This document shows positions 21,041-31,052 of a DNA stretch of 64,000 nucleotides, piece after piece. The stretch comes from Penicillium oxalicum. Lineage: Eukaryota > Ascomycota > Eurotiomycetes > Eurotiales > Aspergillaceae. Location: the NCBI RefSeq assembly GCF_001723175.1, contig NC_064651.1:3906001-3970000 (forward strand), written 5' to 3'. Below the pieces are notes generated by a model. The model was not told the origin of the DNA, ran no database searches, and saw nothing but the letters and a program-made list of their open reading frames with translations. Each line of letters begins with the position of its first letter. Position 1 is the stretch's first letter. Both the position numbers and the translations under genes were made by a program.

Positions 21041-22483
21041 TCAGATCTCGCCTTCTTCGCTTCCATCTCCCTCGTCGCTATTGACACCGTTGACTTTCGC
21101 CGTAGCGTGTGGCCCGGATTGTTCGGTATCGTGGGATCGCTGAATCGTGGGTGTGTCGCCTTTCTTATCATCTGATACTTCTCCTTCTTCGGCACTCGTT
21201 TCGTCTGGGTGGGGAGTCGGTTGAAGATTGTGAGCGGAGGGTGGTTGTTGTGGAGCAGAATTCTGGTCATGTTTGTCCCCGGGTGTTTGATCTGTGGCTT
21301 TGTTTTGTCGCAGGAGTTCTACCGCTCGGACTGGTATGCGCGGACGAGCCGGGACTGAGGGGGACGCAGTTGCAATGTTTGCAGGATGGGGAGAGATGGT
21401 GCGCTGACGCTTTGGTGAGCGGTCCCCGTTCAAGGAGGAAGGGTCTTGCGCTGGGGGAGTTGGTTGATTATGTTCGTTAAGGTGAGATTCGGGCTCTCGC
21501 GAGCGTTTACGCCCATTTGTAGCAGCCGAGCTGCTGGGCGTGTCGAGTCGTGGAGTAAGGATGGGATCGGCAAGAGGATTGTTGTTGAAGAGACGAGTTG
21601 GATCATTGGCATCCGCATCTGAGAAGGTAAAGTCCGGATAACCCTTGCTGAGATTCTGCTGTACACGCTCATAGATATTGACAATCAGCTTGCAAGCGCG
21701 GATAAGCTCGCCCACGTTGACGTCCAGTTGTTCCCACCATGGGCGACCCTCTGCGTCATCCGGGAATGCAACTTTGCAATGACGAGCCGCAGCGTACAGC
21801 GCGGCGGCGGCAATGACGCGTGGTTGGAACTGTAGACAGAGTACGGTGTAGGTAGAATCGTTCAAAAAGGCGTATGCGGAGTGCCGAAGGGGCCTGTTGT
21901 CGCCTACACCGAGAAAGAGAGAATAATCCCAAAGGATGCGATAGGGCGACTCGAGCTGAAGGTCGAAGCAGAGGAACTCCAACATCACACTCTCATTCTG
22001 TAAAATCAGATCACGCCACTTCCAGTAATCCTTGGACTGCTCGTCCACGACCAAGTCCGGCTGCTTCATGGCGACGCGGCAGCAAGCCACGACGAAGTCC
22101 TTCATGCGACGCATCGTTTCGTCGACCTTGAAGGCCACGAAAAGTGCCACGGCCGCGATGACCTTGGGATGCATGAGATCGGCGCCCATTTCCGGATATT
22201 GTCCCCGCAAGGAGTAGCGCATGAGGAAGCGATGCATGAGGACTGTTGCTGTCATGGATGTTTGCGGTGGCATCTTGAGCATCATGCTGACCTGCCATAT
22301 GAACTCCACAGCACGATGTCGAATGTAATCCTCCTTCTCTCGGTCAATCTTGTCGGTGCGTGACGGCGTTCGCTCGAGCTCCTCATCCGTAAAGAGCCAT
22401 TTTGACTGTGTCGCCGCAATCACTGGATTCGGCAATCCGGGGATGCGACGTTTTGAGGATGCTTGAGACCCGGAGGCTTCCAT
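21041..22483 (-). CDS. pchA: P-TEFb-type cyclin (cyclin T / Pch1-like)
   Basis: Regulatory partner of a Cdk9-type kinase that phosphorylates the Pol II CTD and Spt5 during elongation. Single exon, 480 residues. The double cyclin fold spans about residues 50-290: HRAVEFIWQVSMMLKMPPQTSMTATVLMHRF is the first box, with KVDETMRRMKDFV and LQFQPRVIAAAALYAAARH further on. The C-terminal ~190 residues are disordered and charged, containing KRSREPE, SPKRQRT and two EEGE(V/I) motifs, one at the very end. The Pch1/cyclin T group fits better than cyclin L or Ctk2, judging by the N-terminal WLFTDEELERTPS motif. The next gene upstream on the same strand encodes EAF, another elongation factor. Confidence 0.85.
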   Translation of the reverse strand: MEASGSQASSKRRIPGLPNPVIAATQSKWLFTDEELERTPSRTDKIDREKEDYIRHRAVEFIWQVSMMLKMPPQTSMTATVLMHRFLMRYSLRGQYPEMGADLMHPKVIAAVALFVAFKVDETMRRMKDFVVACCRVAMKQPDLVVDEQSKDYWKWRDLILQNESVMLEFLCFDLQLESPYRILWDYSLFLGVGDNRPLRHSAYAFLNDSTYTVLCLQFQPRVIAAAALYAAARHCKVAFPDDAEGRPWWEQLDVNVGELIRACKLIVNIYERVQQNLSKGYPDFTFSDADANDPTRLFNNNPLADPILTPRLDTPSSSAATNGRKRSREPESHLNEHNQPTPPAQDPSSLNGDRSPKRQRTISPHPANIATASPSVPARPRIPVRAVELLRQNKATDQTPGDKHDQNSAPQQPPSAHNLQPTPHPDETSAEEGEVSDDKKGDTPTIQRSHDTEQSGPHATAKVNGVNSDEGDGSEEGEI

Positions 22484-23476
22484 GTGGTCGTCTGAACGTA
22501 CACGAGGGTTGGGTGCGAGATTTGGGTGCCTTTGAGAGTCTGTGGTGGTCGAGAACCCGACCGTTGTGTGAGAACAGAATTTGAGATCCGGTGAGGCTTG
22601 TCCCTGTCAAGGTCCGGCGCGCCCGCGCGCTCTTGCGGATTTGAGTCTCGATGGCTTCCAACCCCAGGCGATTTGGTCTAGTCGAGTAGACACGATCCGA
22701 GGCAACTCATCGCACAGTGGAGAACCAAATAAGATCCAAATCAACCGTTCTGCTGTTTTTCAGTGACCAAGAGTGACCGACCGTCCTATTTGCCGCACAG
22801 GCAAGATTTCCGAAGAGATGGTAGCTTGAATGCGTCCGACGAATGCGCCGAAGGTGAAAGCTACATCCTCGGGACGGATTAACCCCCGTCCGGGTGATAG
22901 TGCGATATTGGCTTTGATGGCTTAATGCACTGTCATGTCGATCATTACGATAGGTTCAGGACATCCTAACATACCGCTTTACAGGCCCAGTGTTTCAACA
23001 ATTCGCCATCGACCAAGAATTGTTCATCTCAGTCGACATCTGCCCTCAAGCATGGTTTCATAGAAGAAGGTAGATACATTATCCCAGATCACCAGCGTAC
23101 TTGGATATGCGAGCCTGGCTCTCCTATCAAATTTATCAGAGGGCATTTTCAACTAGTGTTTCTTCCGGATTCAAAGTAATCCCATGCATCTGCTCCCGCT
23201 ACCTGACATTATGTTTTGATACAGCCTTGAAGTAAAAGAATCCTGGGTGACACCAACCTCTCTTCTTGCACATGGGAACTGCAGCGGATCTTGATTTCAA
23301 AGTTGAGAATTCACTGAAGAGAGATGTCATCTTTCTGAGAGGTAAAAAAAAAGAGAAAGATTAAAGAGCAATGTTTGGCATGAAGTGGTATCTTGAGCCG
23401 CGACTCCGAAAACGCCATGCTGGTAAATAATAAGACCCTCAATGAGCACAACCGGCTCTCCAATAAACCCTCGCCC
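22484..23476. other. Intergenic region between EAF and cyclin genes
   Basis: About 1 kb with the EAF 3' UTR and the cyclin promoter. No coding features, tandem repeats or RNA genes recognised. Confidence 0.6.
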
Positions 23477-24703
23477 TTACTCCTCCTCGCTCACTTCGCT
23501 TTCGTCGCTGCCTGCGGTCATGAAGTAGTTGCCCCCTCCGTACTGGTGACCGCGGGCTTCTTCTTCGCGTGCGCTGGCCTCAAAAGCGGCCTCCATCTCA
23601 GCGGCCAAGGCATCGTCATCATCCTCCAGGTCATCTCCAGTATCTGCGGGACCTGTCAAAGGGGGCTGGGTTTCCCGAGCTGGAGATGGTAGTCTGAATG
23701 ACTCCATCTCTTCCTCGGATTCATGAGCCTCTTCATCATCGTTGGGCGTATTGTTGGAGGAAAAGAAAGATGGATTGACTTTGAAAGCCCGCCTAGGAGG
23801 TGGCGAGCCCATGTCGATGATCAACTCGCCATCGATGATGATGTTGGAACCTGGCGACTGGACTGACTGCTGCGAGCCGTTTGCTGTGCCAGCGTCTGAT
23901 ACCGACAATCGAGATTCTTCTTGTTCAGCCAGCGGTTCTCGGTTAGAAACCTGTTCCAGAGCCCGCTCGGCCGGCTTCTCCTGAACTGCTTTTGGCCTGG
24001 CAGGTGGTTTCTGCGCACGCTTGACTTCCCGCAGCGGATTCGCTGACGCCTTGGGGGCCTTTGGTTGTGGTGCTGGCTTCGCCACGGGTCGACTTGGTGG
24101 TAGGACAGGAGTATTTGCTTTGCTTGTGTTGGTTGGCTCTGGCGTAGAGTTCCGTGAAGCGGGCCTGGTGTCCTCTGCACCCTCCTTGGGTAAGAAATGC
24201 CGGAAATCATACGGGTTGCTCTCGTCGGCCGGTCCTTCGTCTTCAGTCACATTCCCTCCGTTGCGGTCCTCGCCTGATGTGCGGTCACCCTCTTGTGATA
24301 TCCGTAGCTGTTCATATTGCTCCAAGACTTGTTTCTCCGTCTTCCCTGGCGCTGATCGCAAATTGAAGTTGAGCTTGGTTGAGACAGGTTCCAGCACAAA
24401 CACCTTGCGTTCGGGATCAAAGACCAGAACTAGCGATTGATCGCCGGAAGGGTCTTCGCTACCCAAATATGAATATGTGAGGGTGTGGTCGGCATTCGAG
24501 GGCTTATCGGTGACGGACAAATCGTAGAGGTCTCGCGACTGAGAGGATCGAGTGATTGTTGATCGCTGCTGAGGTGTTGCAGACTTGGATTTGTAATTGT
24601 AGTTCACATTAATGAGCCGGTCTAGATTGGACTCATTGGCTAGTCGGTCACCCAGGACAATCGGATATTCAGCCTGCTTGGTCGGGTCAATCATGGTGGA
24701 CAT
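23477..24703 (-). CDS. ELL-associated factor (EAF) family transcription elongation protein
   Basis: By family, EAF binds ELL and stimulates Pol II elongation. The first ATG is at 24703; open frame upstream of it has no ATG. 408 residues, single exon. The conserved EAF N-terminal domain covers about residues 1-125: EYPIVLGDRL, INVNYNYKSKS, a middle with LTYSYLGSEDPSGDQSLVLVFDPERK and VLEPVSTKLNFNLRSAPG. The rest is low complexity: P/K-rich (KPAPQPKAPKASANPL), then IIIDGELIIDMGSPPPRRAFKVNP, which looks conserved within fungi, and a very acidic end rich in D and E (EDDDDALAAEMEAAFEA), as expected for a transactivation-type tail. Its neighbour on the same strand is the P-TEFb-type cyclin. Confidence 0.88.
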   Translation of the reverse strand: MSTMIDPTKQAEYPIVLGDRLANESNLDRLINVNYNYKSKSATPQQRSTITRSSQSRDLYDLSVTDKPSNADHTLTYSYLGSEDPSGDQSLVLVFDPERKVFVLEPVSTKLNFNLRSAPGKTEKQVLEQYEQLRISQEGDRTSGEDRNGGNVTEDEGPADESNPYDFRHFLPKEGAEDTRPASRNSTPEPTNTSKANTPVLPPSRPVAKPAPQPKAPKASANPLREVKRAQKPPARPKAVQEKPAERALEQVSNREPLAEQEESRLSVSDAGTANGSQQSVQSPGSNIIIDGELIIDMGSPPPRRAFKVNPSFFSSNNTPNDDEEAHESEEEMESFRLPSPARETQPPLTGPADTGDDLEDDDDALAAEMEAAFEASAREEEARGHQYGGGNYFMTAGSDESEVSEEE

Positions 24704-25403
24704 CGTGGGGGCGGCCAAGGCTCCGCGCGGGAAATAGACGGCGTCGAGCACTTGAAGGCTCGTGAAGTGCACTTGTAGGTGCGATAAGGTCGGACAAAGA
24801 ACTGAGATCAAAGTCAACCAAGAGGTAGATTTGAGACCGGAGTGACGACAAGGAGAGCGGGTCACTGAAAGGTCTGAAAGACAGGGGAGAGGGAACACGG
24901 TAGTGGAGTGAGGATTATCGCAAGTATGGGGAAAGGCGGAGAAGCTGAGGTGGAAAGTAACGTACCTGCCGATGAGACACCGGAGCCAGTTCCCTTCAGA
25001 ATCGCTCGGACTAGCAGTCCACCTACCAGCTCCTGGTGCGTGCTGATTTCCTATTTTCGCAGTTTACGGCTGAGCTAGATATTTTAAAGATGGTACCAAG
25101 TCTGCACTCACGTTACCACAAGGAAAGGCTCTAGCCCATGCTCTGATGATCGGAGTCAGTACCCCTCTGGGCCGGAAAGTAAGATCAGGCCTACAGACAA
25201 GTCCGCTAAGATAAACGGGTACGGCAGACACCCCTCTGAAAATTGACACGGGGCACCATGACAGCGAGAGATTGTGAGTCGCGGAGTTGTGCCCAAAGTA
25301 AGCAGAACTGATAATGTACACGGCCGCCCTTCAATCCCTCTCCAACGGAAACAAGAAAGGTCGAGACGAAGTCTCTAAAGATATTAGAGTATACAAGGCA
25401 GCA
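24704..25403. other. EAF leader/promoter and COG8 3' flank
   Basis: 700 bp with no coding frame of its own. The COG8 stop at 25404 lies on the same strand upstream of EAF. Confidence 0.6.
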
Positions 25404-26771
25404 TTAATTTACAGGCACCCGACTTGTGAGTTGTTCCAAACGGCCAGCCAAAGCCCGATGTTTTCGCATCACATCTTCCCATTCGTATGCGATGTCATCT
25501 TCCTCATCCAACTCGGTCAGAATCATACTGAAGTCACCTCCAAGTCGACCAAGGCTAGCGGCACAGTAAAGTAGTTGAGTCAACAAACTCTCCCGGGAGC
25601 TGCGATCCCGAACATTGGGGATATATGCACGCATCGTGTCTGTGAGTAATTGCACCAAGTGCATGGGGAAGGTTGCCAGGGCTGAAGGTAATTTCTGTAA
25701 TGGATCGTGTATTTGGGCTGATTGATTCGCAGTTTTGGGAATGTCTAAGCCTCGGACATGGGGAACGCCTGACTCGACGTCTGATTGCTCGGAGCTAAAG
25801 ATGTTCTTGTATAGTGAGACGATGGCGAAGCTTTGTTCTCGGAATATCTCAATGTATCGTTTGAGATAACGATCTGTCTGTTGCCCGTCGGAATAACTCT
25901 CAGTGGTGTTCTTGCTATTTGTTCTGCGCTGCGTTTCCTGGTCGGCAAGCTCTCGTAGGGGATCCAAGGCTTCAAGTGTGGAGACGAGATGTGCCAGGCG
26001 ACAGATCAGAAAGATGGCCCCGAGCGCTCCTTCTTCAGCGCCAGCGCTCCCTGCCTTTCGCAGGTTCTCCAGGTCTGGTGCGACTCGCCGAAGCCATCCT
26101 ACAGTCCGCATACCAGCTGCTAGCCGTAGGTTCGGGGCTCGGAGGCCTGCGATCAAGTTGGTCGTCATCTCTTTCATGGCGTCCTCTGCCTGCGACGCCA
26201 CATCCTGGACTAATGGCGACTCCGGATATAAAGTTTGTAGGCGCTTGATATGTGCGTACAAGTCGAGAGCTGAGGAATATGTAGTGGAGGCCACTCCTGC
26301 GCCCGAGTTTGCAGAGGCCGCAGACACTGCAGTGGATAAAAGGGACGGTAGTTCAAGTATGTCGGATAACCGGTCAACGTTGCGAGCTAGTTGCATAGCT
26401 TTCTTTCTCCGTTCAAGTGCGGCATTATCGGTGGTTTTGCTATATTTTGTGGAAAACCTGACGGCTTCTTCGTCAAGCTTGGGAACCGCATCCCGCAGCT
26501 GATGTGCCTCTTGTTTCAATTGCGGTATCGATGAGCTTAGAGTGGACAGGTGATCGGCTGAAGCGACGAAGGACCGGTGAGAGCGATTCGACAGCGCCTG
26601 AAGAGAAAGGAGGGATGAATGAGAGGACTGTGCTAGTGATTGCGGTTCGGTGGTTTGCAGTGCATCCAAGGACAGAGTCGGTAAACGGTTCAGATACTTT
26701 CTAGTCGTGCTGTCCGATAGCTGAGCGCCATTCAGATTCGGAGCCAACAGCTCCAGTAAAGAGTCAGCCAT
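25404..26771 (-). CDS. cog8: Conserved oligomeric Golgi complex subunit 8 (COG8, Dor1 family)
   Basis: Subunit of the COG tethering complex for retrograde intra-Golgi traffic. Single exon, 455 residues from ATG 26771. The N-terminus (SLLELLAPNLNGAQLSDSTTRKYLNRLPTLSLDALQ) and the following Ser/Gln-rich helices match the Dor1-like domain. Long coiled-coil-like helices cover residues 50-130 (KLDEEAVRFSTKYSKTTDNAALERRKK). Later segments, such as ALDLYAHIKRLQTLYPESPLVQDVASQ, LRAPNLRLAAGMRTVGWLRR and HLVQLLTDTMRAYIPNVRDR, are typical of fungal COG8. No signal peptide or membrane segment, as expected for a peripheral Golgi protein. Head-to-head with the phosphatase gene across 377 bp. Confidence 0.88.
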   Translation of the reverse strand: MADSLLELLAPNLNGAQLSDSTTRKYLNRLPTLSLDALQTTEPQSLAQSSHSSLLSLQALSNRSHRSFVASADHLSTLSSSIPQLKQEAHQLRDAVPKLDEEAVRFSTKYSKTTDNAALERRKKAMQLARNVDRLSDILELPSLLSTAVSAASANSGAGVASTTYSSALDLYAHIKRLQTLYPESPLVQDVASQAEDAMKEMTTNLIAGLRAPNLRLAAGMRTVGWLRRVAPDLENLRKAGSAGAEEGALGAIFLICRLAHLVSTLEALDPLRELADQETQRRTNSKNTTESYSDGQQTDRYLKRYIEIFREQSFAIVSLYKNIFSSEQSDVESGVPHVRGLDIPKTANQSAQIHDPLQKLPSALATFPMHLVQLLTDTMRAYIPNVRDRSSRESLLTQLLYCAASLGRLGGDFSMILTELDEEDDIAYEWEDVMRKHRALAGRLEQLTSRVPVN

Positions 26772-27148
26772 GGTCGACTGGTCTGAAACCCCAGGGACTG
26801 GCTAGTTGAGCTCACAGGACTGAACCCGCGCGGAGAAGAGCAGCGGGAATGGTAGTGGAGAAAGAGTGATAAGGGAGTACGGTGGCCTGTGCGGCCAATT
26901 TGCGCATCTCCGCAGTGTTTCTCCACGACAAAGTCGTGTCTTATCCTTTCTTACTCTTGCCTCTTCATCTTTACTCCATTTGAAAAATGCCCGAGGCCTT
27001 TTATTGAAGAGCTTTAAATCCTCGACCCGGGTGGACTGGAAGTGGAAATTATAGTCAGACCCTTTTCTTGTCTATCTCTTCTACCCCCTCCCTCCTCCTC
27101 CCCCCCACATCTCACTCTAGCGGCCGAATCCCACGTGCACTTCTAGCC
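26772..27148. promoter_or_regulatory. Compact bidirectional promoter COG8 / Det1-like phosphatase
   Basis: 377 bp between two divergent start codons. A CACGTG E-box (27132-27137) lies just 11 nt before the plus-strand ATG, probably in the leader. CT-rich blocks near 27060-27110 are typical of fungal transcription start regions. Confidence 0.6.
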
Positions 27149-29023
27149 ATGGGAAAACCACGGGTGAGTCTGTCCAAGTTTTCATAGGCGACTGATCTTG
27201 GATCTCAAACTGATCAAACCTTGTCTTGATAGATGATTATTCTCGTTCGCCATGCACAGTCCGAAGGAAACAAGAACCGCGACATCCATCAAACAACTCC
27301 AGACCACCGGGTGAAGCTTACCCCCGAAGGTCATCGACAAGCTCAAGAAGCAGGTCGCCGCCTGCGAAACCTTCTTCGCCCCGATGATACCCTTCATTTC
27401 TTCACATCTCCGTACCGGCGGACAAGAGAGACGGCTGAAGGTATCCTGCAATCGTTAACCTCCGACGACCCATCGCCCTCTCCATTTCCAAGACAAGGGA
27501 TCAAAGTCTACGAGGAACCTCGACTTCGAGAACAAGACTTTGGCAATTTTCAGCCCTGCTCGACTGAAATGGAACGTATGTGGATGGAACGAGCAGATTA
27601 TGGCCATTTTTTCTACCGAATACCCAACGGCGAATCTGCCGCCGATGCGTATGACCGTGTCAGCGGGTTCAACGAGTCTCTATGGCGACTTTTCGGTGAG
27701 GAAGATTTTGCTAGTGTATGTGTCCTCGTCACACATGGTCTCATGACCCGGGTCTTCCTTATGAAATGGTACCACTGGAGCGTGGAATACTTTGAGGATC
27801 TTCGAAACATCAACCACTGCGAGTTTGTGATTATGACTCTCAATCCGGACAATGGCAAATACACCCTTGAAAATAAACTGCGCACATGGTCCGACCTACG
27901 TCAGGAGAGAGAACGGGAGGCACAGCAGGAGCGGGAGAAGAACGGGCAACAACTTACTCGTCAGAGCTCTTCAAGCCATGTCCCGATTCGTCGAAAATGG
28001 GGAGGCTGCCCGGATGGATGCACCCACGGAATGAGCGGGGATGTCCAAAAATCACTTCGTGCGCAGCTGATGGAATCAATGCATCGAAGTGCTGGACATG
28101 TTCGGGGCAGCAGTGATACATATCCTGATCAACCTTCACCGCTCAAGCAGTCGGCCTCGATGGCTGATAGCATAGAAGGATCCTTTCCCTTCCCAAACGA
28201 TAAAAGTATAGCCGCTCTACATGAACCTGCCAACAGGTCCCATCAGACCAGTCCTTCTGCTGAAGAGGTCGATGGAACCGACCGTCAGAGGTCAGACCCC
28301 AGTGTCGGTACTCGCAAGCGTCCTGTCCGGCCAAGTCTGGGTCTTCATCGGGACAGTGAGGACCATCTCCTTCATCCTCCGGTCTCAGCTTCTGCAACAG
28401 CAAATCTGAAGCTAGCGCTGCTCCATCTCGGAGGACGGGATGGAGGTGGTTCTTTGAGCGGTGCAAATAGTCTTGCCCCATCCGAGGATGAAGGTGACCA
28501 TAACGACGACGCTTCGAAAAATCACCCTCACCATCATCACCACCATCACCATCACCACGTCCACAAGAATACCAAAAGCACTGAAGATTCCGCTCCCCAT
28601 AAAACGATTTTGCATCTCCAAAAGAATATCTCAACCCATCCAGTCTCTCTGTCCCACCCTTCCCAGGACGCCGAGGATGATGGTGACGATGAGCTGAGCT
28701 TACATCAGATAAAGGCTTCAAGAAAACGCACGCAGCATGCTCAAAGCCAGATGCAGTCCCACAATCCTACTCTCCCGGATGCTGGAACCCACCCCCACGG
28801 GACAAATTCATCATCCACCGCGCGAAATGCCCAATGCCCTCGGGCAAACACGCTCGGTGATGGCGACGACGAGACCTCAGACTCAAACGCACAAAGTTCC
28901 CATATCGTCGAGACCTCCGTATCCCTGACCGACCAGAGTCAGACAATGGATTCTGCGAGTGGATCAGATGCGCTGGAGGCGCAGCGGCGGGAGGATCAGA
29001 GTATCCAGGGAAGTGTGTACTGA
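27149..29023 (+). CDS. det1: Histidine phosphatase (phosphoglycerate-mutase fold), Det1-like acid phosphatase
   Basis: Branch-1 histidine phosphatase; yeast Det1 is a related broad-range acid phosphatase involved in intracellular sterol transport. Exons 27149-27163 (MGKPR) and 27233-29023, with a 69-nt GTGAGT intron, give 601 residues. The catalytic RHG-type motif is RHAQSEGN (phospho-acceptor His) near residue 12. TSPYRRTRETAEG, EPRLREQDFGNF and the second catalytic His in VLVTHGLMTRVFLMKW follow. The catalytic domain ends near residue 230. The remaining ~370 residues are low complexity and include a run of ten consecutive His residues (within 28526-28565), then acidic and Ser-rich blocks. 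That tail is much longer than the enzyme core and probably disordered or regulatory. Confidence 0.88.
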
Positions 29024-31052
29024 GTGAAAAAGAGGAATGCCGACGCTGTGGAATTTCAACCGCGAGCCAGACAATGATGGCGATTACGAGGAAAGAGGAG
29101 GGAACGCTTCAGAAAGATACATGATAATTGCTTGATGTTTTAACTAGACATAGGTAGCCATCACTACTTATACGATTGCACGAAATACGACTACCTGGGA
29201 GAAGATGATTTCCATCCAATATATTGGTCACTCACCATTCAGGGCATGAACTTCCATTAGCCAAAGCCTTACACCTCCAAGTAAAAATGGTCGTCACTGG
29301 TCAAGTTACTGCTGACCCTCAAAAAGTGCTTCCACAGGTTGGCGAAAACATCTGTTCCGAGGCACCGGCCTACGTGAGTACCTACCTACTTTCACTGCCT
29401 CGATTTCGAGGAGACAGGTCGGGGAGGTCACTGGGCAAGACCAAAGAAGACGTGGTATTAGGTAGCTCCCAATCGCATTTTCACCAACCACAAAAAAGGT
29501 AATGAAAAAATGTCTACAACGTTACGAATTCGAAATGAAGTGGAATGTTTGGGGAGCCCAAGCACAGCCAGCTTCAACCCACTTGGATAGAGCTAGCAGG
29601 TGCGGCATTAGCTTAGTATTGTGGACTGGTCCTACTCGATCATGACGATGGGACAGAGGACGATATCAAAGCTGACAGGGCATATCGACCAAGGGCAAAG
29701 AGGCCTTCTTCGCCCTACGACGGAATTCTGCTCCGCGTCAATCAGCCTCAAGCCAAGGCGAAAGAATTGTGCTGGAAGATTGGCCTCCCAGACAAGGATC
29801 GAAGGAGAACTGGAAAATGATGGAGTATATCCGTCGAAACGATTTCATACAGGTGGACTCAACATGTTGATTGCAGAGTGGGGAATCAAAGATAATGAAT
29901 GCAGTCGAAAAAAAACCGGCATGATGAGAAGGATAAGAGGGAAATGATATTTCAAAGCATGTTTTTGGTAGATTCATGGTTGAATGAGACGCAAAAAAGG
30001 TGGCATCAAGAATGAGAATGAAGTTGGTGGAAACGTTGGATGAGTGAAGAGGAAGATTAACGCCAGAGTCACGCGTGCCGGTCCACGGTGTGGCAATTCG
30101 AGTGTGGAGACATGTCGGAAGATGCCCTTGACGGAGATGCACAATCGAATGCAGATGGTGTATCACAGAGCAGAAAAGAAAATAACAATCGGACAATCCA
30201 GATGAAAACAATAATCTATAGACATCCACCGCAATGGCGAGTGAACGGGGATCGAGGAAACAAGAACCAATTCGAGGGAACAAAAGCCGAATATGAAAAC
30301 CGAGTGACGTGGGTAATAAAAAAAGCGAATTTTAGGGAATCGTGATCGTCGTGACTGCGGTCCCGGCGTGATCCGATCTCCGTTTAAAGAGATGGATGCC
30401 ACGACACTGAAATGGCTTCAACCGTGTGTGAAGTCGATTCAACGCGTAAAGCAGGCCGGGACGTGCCAAAATCGCCGCGGGCAGCGTGTTTTCCACTTTT
30501 TTTTGGGAAGATTTTGGGAAAGTTTGTTGCGCTAAGTCGGACGAGTAAAAAGAAAAATCGGACGGAAAAGATGACAAGCTCGTGGAACATGTGTACTTTT
30601 TCAAACACCCGGACCGAGTCGCCCAGTCTTGGGTCTCGGAGAGTGAAAGACGGGTCGCGAGGATGTAAAAATATAAGCGAGAAAGCACATGGCAAAGATG
30701 GCGTAAATGTCGAATCGAAGATGAGTGCGAAGAAATAAAACGGTATCATCGTGTCGAAGCGTTGCACGAAATTGGACAAAACGAAGAAGAGACTGTGCCG
30801 AGAGGATGGACTCCTAGACAATCCGGGACTTCCGCCCGGATCAGGAGACTTCTCGGTAATCAACGAAGAAGATGCACCACAAGTCACATAGGGTTGATCA
30901 GACCAGGCGAAATGTTCGGCGGACATATGAACACCTGGCGTGAGAAGAGGGTGTATCTCCTTGCATGATGCGATCAAGAAACTGAATAGAATCAGCGTAA
31001 AAAAAAGATGCAGGTGAGAAAGAAACAAGTAGAGCGACAAGTCAACACAGTC
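29024..31052. other. Convergent intergenic region
   Basis: 2 kb between the phosphatase (+) and Clg1-like cyclin (-) stops. Two moderately long minus-strand frames (29738-30283 and 30384-31040) have biased Phe/Ser/Leu composition and no recognisable domain. I read them as 3' UTR noise. No repeats of note. Confidence 0.55.

Noticed and set aside
29738..30283. 181-codon minus-strand frame
   Set aside because: No domain, biased composition, lies in a convergent spacer.
30384..31040. 218-codon minus-strand frame downstream of the Clg1-like gene
   Set aside because: Phe/Leu/Ser-rich translation of pyrimidine-rich DNA, no recognisable domain; more likely 3' UTR.
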